A stretch of DNA of 64,000 nucleotides, taken from contig NC_085107.1 in assembly GCF_030269925.1 (NCBI RefSeq), positions 14,508,001 to 14,572,000 on the forward strand, in the 5' to 3' direction. Position numbers and translations under genes: made by a program. This stretch comes from Bombyx mori. Lineage: Eukaryota > Arthropoda > Insecta > Lepidoptera > Bombycidae. Shown here in pieces: positions 57,307 to 64,000 of this stretch (within the stretch, counting starts at the first letter, position 1; every line of letters starts with the position of its first letter). Under the pieces are notes generated by a model. It worked only from the letters and a program-made list of their open reading frames with translations, did not search any database and was not told the origin of the DNA.

Positions 57307-59319
57307 AATTTGCAAAATTGTGTTGACTCTATCACAGCGCTGTAAAAGTTTTATCTGTTTGTGACGTTTACATTCGACTTCATACAGTTGCACTTCAAAG
57401 TACCAATGTATTTCAAGTGGGATAAAACAGGTCTTCACCTATCAAGTTGCTCCAATTTATATTATGGCTGGCAATAAATTCTAAATTCAAATGAATATTA
57501 TTTAAAAAATATGGAATTCTACTTTCAGATTGAGTTTCTCTTTATCCACAGTACTCACAGACCACACGCCGACAGATTTGTTATTTTTCAAAGCTTAGAC
57601 AGCCCAGAGGCTGAGAAAAAATTAAAACCTGAGAAGCAGCAAGAAGCAAAACGCCTTTGAAGAGTTTGTTAGCTTCTGTACATCTGACTTCTTCAAGTAT
57701 GAATGGCATTAAAAAATTACAAGTGCGCTGGCCGAGATGCATCGATACCATGGGTGCATATTTTGATTGACAGGAACAAAAAAAAAAATTATACAAAAAT
57801 GATATTAATTTCTGTATTCAAAACTAAAATTTTGTAGGTAAGACCATTATACAACTCAGCGAAGCATGGACGGGTTACACCGGTGAAAAATACTTCGTGT
57901 TTATCTCAATTTAGTTATAAATGCTTACACTGAAATCTTTTAAGCGCGGTTTAATTTGTTTTTACCACTCGTTTGTTTTGATCTGTGCGCTTAGTGCGAG
58001 TTTTTAGACTTCTCCCTTCTTCTTCTTCTTCTCCCGACTTTTAGCTTCCCTTCGCCGCTAGGGGCGCTGTTTCAACTTCACACAAATTTTCGTTAACTTT
58101 TACGCGATCGACAAGTTAAAAAACTGTGCACACTAGCTAATTTAGAATACTACTTTTTTTTTTTTTTTATTTATTTAAGGTCGCTTTTTAACAACTAGGG
58201 TCATTAACGACCACAGTTTACAGTATCATTTTAAGTTACATTGACTTGAACATCATACTAAATTATACAAACCAATGATCTTTAAAAAACTAAGGTTCTG
58301 TTTTTACCCATCTTGAGATGTCAGATCAGACAATCTATTGTTCATTATGGGATTAGACAGAACCTGACTGAGTCCGTCATGAAGCAATTCATAATATCAT
58401 GATTTATGAACTTTTAAAATTAAACGAACACTGTTTTGGTATGCATGACGAGCGCTCGAGATTTTTGTGCCACGCCGCTCTTTAAACGTCCCTCGTGGGT
58501 ATTAAAAACAAATTTCTAAACGTAATTTTCGTTCAGCACAGCACAAGAGCCTGTAAAAATCAGGAATCCGCCTTTTTTTATTACGGAGTTAATAATTTCG
58601 GTGCTCTCATTTATAGGACCGGTATCATCGGATATATTTTCCGGATCTACTCGATATTTGAATTAAGATTTCTAACATTCGATTTAATTATGAGATATTA
58701 AAATTTATTCCACGGTACATAGTGCAAGTGTCAAAATATCTCGTCCGGGGTGCCTCAGTGAAAGGAGATCCGAAAACTCAAAAGTGAAATGACTTGAATG
58801 AGGACAACGAAGATTTTATGTTATATTAATTCTACTGTGATAGAAATGATAATAGCTAGAACTGAAGACGTCACACGCCCTAATAAGAACTAAACGAAAG
58901 AACGATCTGATATATTATAAGAACTGTATATTTTAAAACTTAAAGAAAACGGTGAAATCTTTCAAGTTATTTGAATTCAGAAATTAATTAAAACATTTGC
59001 CTCTGAAATCTTACACCGATGGAGAAATTACTTTTTGTTCACTTAAAAAGGTATTTTATTAATTTTTCTTGATGAAACATTTATTTTTTTATTAAGTTTC
59101 TGCATTAAATTAACTTAGGTAATAGTTTAAGAAACACATTAATGATATCCGCGCTCTTCACTGATGACTCCGCTATCTACTACTCGTGTAGGAAGAGGTC
59201 GCTATTGCATCGGCGACTCCAGATCGCCAGTTGCATTGACATCAAATCCACGAAAAGCACAGCGGTGCTCTTCAAAAGGGGTTGCCTTCCGAATACCACT
59301 TCGAGCAGCCCACTCTCTA
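57307..59319. other. No recognised feature
   Basis: AT-rich; the 126-aa frame at 57058-57438 and others nearby show no known domain. Confidence 0.5.
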
Positions 59320-59685
59320 ATAGACATCTACGACATAAACGCGCCACCCACCTTGAGAGTTCTAAGGTCTTAAGTATAGTTACAACGGCTGCCCCACCCT
59401 TCAAACCGAAACGCATTACTGTTTCACGGAAGAAATAGGTTGGGTGGTGCTACCTACACGCGCGGACTCACAGAAGGTCCTACCACCAGTAATTACGCAA
59501 ATTAAAATTGCGGGTTTGGTTTTTATTACACGATGTTATTCCTTCACCGTGGAAGTCAATCGAGAACATTTATTGAGTACGTATTTCATTAGAAAATTGG
59601 TACCCGCCTGTTTTTCGAACACCGGTGCATCGCTCAACACGAATGCACCGGACGTCTTATCCTCTGGGCCACGACGACTTCAAAA
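59320..59685 (-). mobile_element. Composite SINE, tail end truncated, abutting Bm1
   Basis: BMC1 tail (from TAGACATCTACGACATAAAC), middle block, and tRNA-like head ending GGGCCACGACGACTTC. A plus-strand Bm1 fragment begins right after it. Confidence 0.8.
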
Positions 59686-59868
59686 CTTTCTCGCCGGATC
59701 TTCTCGGTGGGTCGCGTTTCCGATCCGGTGGTAGATTCTGCAAAGCACTGCTCTTGCTAGGGTCAGTGTTAGCAACTCTCCGGTTGAGCTCTGTGAGCTC
59801 ACCTACAAATGTTAGGGTGAAGCTGAAATAGCCTTTCAAGGCTATCAGCATAGGTAGGAAAAAAAAGA
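59686..59868 (+). mobile_element. Bm1-type SINE, 5'-truncated
   Basis: TCTCGCCGGATCTTCTCGG to GCTATCAGCATAGGTAGGAA plus A run; joined directly to the composite SINE at 59320-59685. Confidence 0.8.
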
Positions 59869-61791
59869 CTCTGATGTTCAAATGGTTAGCGAACCACACA
59901 ACACAGCAGGTTGGTCTTTGTGAAAGATATTTACTAGCCGATGTCTCGGTCTATTTGTTCTTGTGTTTTTTGTTTCCGGCGCCCCTAATACGGGTTAAAA
60001 TCCTCTTTTGAGGGCGTTATTTAATGTGCATTCGTTATTTGTGTGTTATTTTAATGTGTAACTATTACTTTAATATATTCGTTAAATCTTATTAATTGTA
60101 GAGTATGAAAAAGGAAAGAATGACTGTACATTTACGGGAATTTTAATTAAAAAAAAATGTTTATGGCGTCATAGTGAAAAACATCTTATGATATTTTTCC
60201 CTAGGCGACGTATCAATAACGATCGTTTCCTGTTACAGGCTGCAGCTATAAATTGAATTCTTCTTAAAGTGTTGGTGTTCAATTTTTTTCTCTCTCGCTA
60301 TTGGAACTTTAATAGTTGAATCAAAAGGTAATTTATACGTTTCGGAATCCGTCTGTAGGCTAACTTATTACAAAAAAGACCAAGGGAAGTTTTTTAATGG
60401 CCGTAAATATTTAATAATTTTGTCTCCCATTTAAAATACAACACCTTACTTTTTCATAGATTTATTATAAAAAAAAAGAACACAATATTCCTAACCCAAA
60501 AGTACATGTTATTATCCGAACCTTACCGACACCTTACTTGTATTCCAATTAAATACATTCATTTGTCAGTGTGAAAAGTTAAGTGACAATGGGGACAAAT
60601 TTAATAGTACACGTTCACAAACTAAATTAAATTCGCACTACATAAATCGCGCAATAGCCCTGTAAAAGTGGGACTTCACTTGGTGTACTTTTAGAAATAT
60701 TCGTATTGTTTGTTCGAAACAAAATCACGAAACCGTAAAAAGTTCTAGGTTTATTTGAAAACGATGAAAAAGCCAGTATGAAGCACAAAAAGAACGTTTT
60801 ACCGAACCTCGTGTCTACAAAGTAAAAGGAAGTTGTTGTGTGCTTTACGTTTCAAAGGCTTCTCTTCCCCGTGAGTTAACTTTAAAACAACGAGTTTGAA
60901 ATATAATAGACAGTACCTTGTCCTTTTCGGAGCGAAAACGTAAAAAAACCATTATAAGCTGCAACTTTTTAAATTTCCGGTTAAAAAAATCAGAAATATG
61001 TAATAATATGCTGTTTTGTAAGCCGATAAACTATTTTTCTTAATCTTCTTACATTATTTGCGTAACTGAGTACTGTTTTTGCTCAACAAAATCCCCAAGT
61101 CAATCCCTCTTGGATTTAACCTGAGATGCAATTAGATTATTGGAATTTCAACGAGGTGCCTCGAGTGTATTTAGTTTAATTGACACGCTCTGGAAATAGC
61201 TGCGACTTGTAATTAATTAATATAAGGACGGAGTTTGTTTACGTCTATGTACTAATAATGAGCCATTTTAACATAAACATAAAAAAAGAAAAATAAGTGG
61301 TGTATTTTTTAAAATTTAATATCATTCTTACATTACTTACTGGTTCCATAATATTTCTGAAATTCTTAAATTTTAGCTAATACTCGTAAATGCTGGAATA
61401 TTAGTTACTGGAATATCACTGTTATTAACAGCGGATTAGAAATCTTTTGAATTTAGCGATCGGGGTAGTTGAGAAATATTAATTTAATGACATCACTATC
61501 AAACAGTAGATGAGCGACAGTGATAGCAAAAAGTCACCGATACACTGTAAATTTCCTCATGAACGTCTATGAATTAGTAATTGCTAGTAATAGTCATTGA
61601 ACAGTTAGCGTGGATGCTGCTTTATCAAAATGCATTCTTTTTACTAATTACTATAGAAAATAATTTGAAAGCCAGGTGTATGTTCGTCTGCTAAATTTAC
61701 AAAAGGCTTTTAGTATATCTTATATATACCTCAATGCAACTAAAACGAATAGATATGACTGCGATTTCAATTTTCAAATATCTATTTCATA
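59869..61791. other. No recognised feature
   Basis: AT-rich spacer without recognisable repeats or exons. Confidence 0.5.
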
Positions 61792-62076
61792 CTAGCTGAC
61801 CCGGCAGACTTCGTAGTGCCTCAGTCGATAAATAAAATACCTATTTTTTGTATAAACTTAAAACAAAAGGAATCCGTCCGACGGGGGATAGATACATCAA
61901 AGGAAAAACAAAATTGTTATTTTTATTTAATTTTGAGCGTTTTCATATTTATCTACCTTTTAAACCTTCTCTGGACTTTCACAAAAAAATTCAAGACCAA
62001 AATTAGCCAAATCGGTCCAGCCGTTCTCGAGTTTTAGCGAGACTAACGAACAGCAATTCATTTTTATTTATATAGA
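61792..62076 (-). mobile_element. Helitron-like element
   Basis: Minus strand: TCTATATAAATAAAAATGAA start, GAAGTCTGCCGGGTCAGCTAG-type end; lies about 75 bp from the Dong-like LINE's repeat tract. Confidence 0.68.
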
Positions 62077-62150
62077 TGAAATTATTATACATTAAATTAT
62101 TTTTCTACTTTTATTTAAATTTTCACATTATTTAAAAAAACATTTTACTA

Positions 62151-62168
62151 TTTATTATTATTATTATT
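62151..62168. repeat. (TTA)n microsatellite at LINE 3' junction
   Basis: A run of TTA triplets directly abutting the 3' end of the Dong-like LINE. Confidence 0.85.
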
Positions 62169-63488
62169 TTTTTAAATTTTTATTTTCTCAGCTTATGCTG
62201 GTAGTACTTTAGTGACATTTACGGACTCGGTCAAGTAAATGTCACGGTTTCTTGGGGTTGGCTAACTATTGCGTTATGTGGTTGATCATATTCTATTTGC
62301 AGAAACTTTCGTACAATTCTGCACGTGTTTAATATAGCAGCTTTTTGAAGAAGTATGTAGGTGTTAGGTTTTAGGTCAAGGAGCTTCAAACCATGATGTA
62401 TATGTTTTGGAATAACACCAGTTGTGGACAATACTAGAGGGACAATGTATACTTTTTGTTGTTTCCAGATTCTTAAAACTTCATCCCTAAGGTCTGCATA
62501 TTTGTGTATTTTTTCTGCTATTGTTTTTTGTAGGTTGTGAGTGTTAGGGACAGCTATATCGATCAGGTAAGTGATTTTATTTATTTTGTCTCGTACGGTA
62601 ATATCGGGACGGTTGTAGTGTATGGTTCTATCGGTTAGTATTGCGCGGTCATAGTAAATTTTATGAGTGCTATTTTCCAAAACTGTTTTAGGAGTGTATT
62701 GATAGTATGGTGTATGTGTGTCCGGGATGAGTTCATATTTGAGAGCTAGTCTTTGATGTATAATGTTTGCAATTTGATTATGTCTATGTGTGTAGTCTGT
62801 TTGTGCAAGATTAGGGCATGCTCCAGTGATATGTTGAATAGTTTCTGGTTGGTTGTGACATTTTCTACATCTATCGTCTGTTACTGTAGAGTCTTTGATA
62901 ATATGTTTTTTATAGTTCTTAGTGTTAATGATTTGGTCCTGGATTGCTATAATGAAGCCTTCAGTTTCTGGAAATAGAAATCCAAGAGTGAGCCATTTAT
63001 TTGATGCTGATTTGTCTATGTGCGGTTGTTCGAGATCTTGAGGATGTCGGCCATGGAGTGTTTTCTTTTTCCATTGTTCTATTTTACAGTTTTCAGAGTT
63101 ATTTTCTACATTATCTACTTCCAAATTTTGGGTTAGGTTTAGCGGTGTGTGGTTCAGATCATTACTAACTATTGCTTTGTGGATTTGACTACTGCTAGAT
63201 TTTTCAAAGAAAAATGATCGTAATTTAGATATTTGTGTGGTCCATAGGGTAAATATGTCGATAAGGCCCCTTCCTCCATCCTGTCTTTTGATTGTCACTC
63301 TTTCTATGGCAGATTTTGGATGTAGGCAATTGTGTTTAGTAAGTATAGTTCTTGTTGCTATTTGTATATTATTGATATCTGTTTTAGTCCATTTTATGAT
63401 CCCAAAGGAGTAGGTTAATATAGGTATCGCATATGTGTTTATTGCTTTTATTAAGTTTTTAGCAGCTAAGTTACTTTTACTTAAAATA

Positions 63489-63491
<3 letters not shown>
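62169..63491 (-). mobile_element. 5'-truncated Dong/R4-like LINE between TAA repeats
   Basis: A 1.3-kb segment encoding the C-terminal part of a non-LTR retrotransposon with a restriction-like endonuclease. It lies between a (TTA)n tract at 62151-62168 and another at 63492-63523. The Bombyx element Dong is known for insertion into TAA repeats, and both boundaries here are such repeats, so the assignment rests on domain type and target. The 5' part, including the reverse transcriptase, is missing. Confidence 0.75.
62231..63298 (-). CDS. C-terminal part of LINE ORF with restriction-like endonuclease domain
   Basis: 355 codons from a GTG to the stop; the same frame stays open upstream to at least 63490 with no start codon, so this is the 3' part of a longer ORF cut by truncation. 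Visible motifs are CRKC followed by H and C (CRKCHNQPETIQHITGAC) and further His residues, forming the CCHC finger typical of R2/R4-type elements. Next comes RPDITV, then about ten residues and LIDIAVPN, the RPD-x(n)-D core of the PD-(D/E)XK nuclease that nicks the target. The N-terminal portion (QDGGRGLIDI) is the conserved stretch seen just after the reverse transcriptase in these elements. The frame is intact for over 1.2 kb, suggesting recent insertion. It cannot act alone without a reverse transcriptase. Confidence 0.82.
   Translation of the reverse strand: MTIKRQDGGRGLIDIFTLWTTQISKLRSFFFEKSSSSQIHKAIVSNDLNHTPLNLTQNLEVDNVENNSENCKIEQWKKKTLHGRHPQDLEQPHIDKSASNKWLTLGFLFPETEGFIIAIQDQIINTKNYKKHIIKDSTVTDDRCRKCHNQPETIQHITGACPNLAQTDYTHRHNQIANIIHQRLALKYELIPDTHTPYYQYTPKTVLENSTHKIYYDRAILTDRTIHYNRPDITVRDKINKITYLIDIAVPNTHNLQKTIAEKIHKYADLRDEVLRIWKQQKVYIVPLVLSTTGVIPKHIHHGLKLLDLKPNTYILLQKAAILNTCRIVRKFLQIEYDQPHNAIVSQPQETVTFT

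Positions 63492-63523
<32 letters not shown>
63492..63523. repeat. (TTA)n microsatellite at LINE 5' junction
   Basis: About ten TTA triplets abutting the truncated 5' end of the Dong-like LINE; presumably the other half of the original target repeat. Confidence 0.9.
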
Positions 63524-63524
<1 letters not shown>

Positions 63525-64000
63525 TGTTATTTCATTTACAGAAATGATAATGTCAAAGAGGTATATTGCTTCGTTTCGTTCGTTTATTTTTATTTGTTAT
63601 TTCCAAAACATTTGCTTAACACCAACAACGAGGCTTCTGGCCACACTATAAATAAATGTTGTTCCATAAACAAGCTTTAACAGTTCTGGCTGCATACATC
63701 CGGATCATACGCACGGTAGAATTTCATTCCAGTAGCCTTTGGGATGCAAATTCGGACGGTGTAGTCCTAACAAAACAATTCGACTGTAAGAAAATATACG
63801 ATAAGTTTCAATGAAACGAAACCTTTATCGGTGTATCTCAATTTAAGCTAACATTGACGTTACAATTTGGAAGACCATTTTATTTATTCTGGTTTTTAGA
63901 TTAATAGAACAATACGAAGATATAAAATGTTTGCCTGCGAAATACTATGCGCAGCCCTTGACCATTGTCTTTTCTATAGGTTTTTTTCAGCAAGTTTGAA
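63524..64000. other. No recognised feature
   Basis: AT-rich sequence beyond the TAA tract to the window edge. Confidence 0.5.

Overview
The window looks like a lepidopteran nuclear genome, almost certainly a silkworm (Bombyx). The host DNA is AT-rich and densely packed with two repeats that I recognise from memory as Bombyx families: the Bm1 SINE and the roughly 250-bp 3' tail of the BMC1 LINE. These names come from recollection, not from a search. Lepidopteran Helitron-like elements, a mariner, R1-clade and Dong/R4-like LINEs and several MITE-like elements fill most of the remainder.

Only one host gene is supported. It is a cationic amino acid transporter of the SLC7/CAT family on the minus strand, seen as two internal exons (45680-45888, then 28699-28870). 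They are separated by an intron of about 16.8 kb. The two exons splice in phase and rebuild a continuous CAT motif. No start codon, stop codon or further exon was recognised.

Region by region: 0.2-0.5 kb holds a 263-bp hAT-type MITE with a perfect 8-bp target duplication. 0.9-2.2 kb holds Bm1 and an inverted pair of tRNA-headed/BMC1-tailed SINEs. 4.0-7.0 kb is a short 223-240 bp tandem satellite broken by BMC1 copies and by an unclassified 1.87-kb insertion with a 10-bp duplication. 7.6-8.9 kb is a full-length mariner inserted in a BMC1 copy. 10.7-23.8 kb is a mix of Helitron-like elements, SINEs and MITEs. 28.1-28.6 kb is a 73-bp minisatellite next to a CAT exon. 35.0-41.8 kb is an intact two-ORF R1-clade LINE inside the CAT intron, in the same orientation as the gene. 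49.7-50.3 kb is a 5'-truncated relative of it. 53.3-53.6 kb is a decayed LINE reverse transcriptase. 62.2-63.5 kb is a 5'-truncated Dong/R4-like LINE lying exactly between two (TAA)n tracts.

The most notable system is the R1-clade LINE. It has intact ORF1 (CCHC knuckles) and ORF2 (endonuclease plus reverse transcriptase), joined by a TAATG stop-start. It also has repeated units in its 5' leader, a 26-nt A tail and a 14-bp target duplication in ordinary intronic DNA rather than rDNA or telomeric repeat. Three copies of its 3' end share a terminal hairpin with compensatory base changes. No rRNA gene, functional tRNA gene, CRISPR array or bacterial-type operon was seen.
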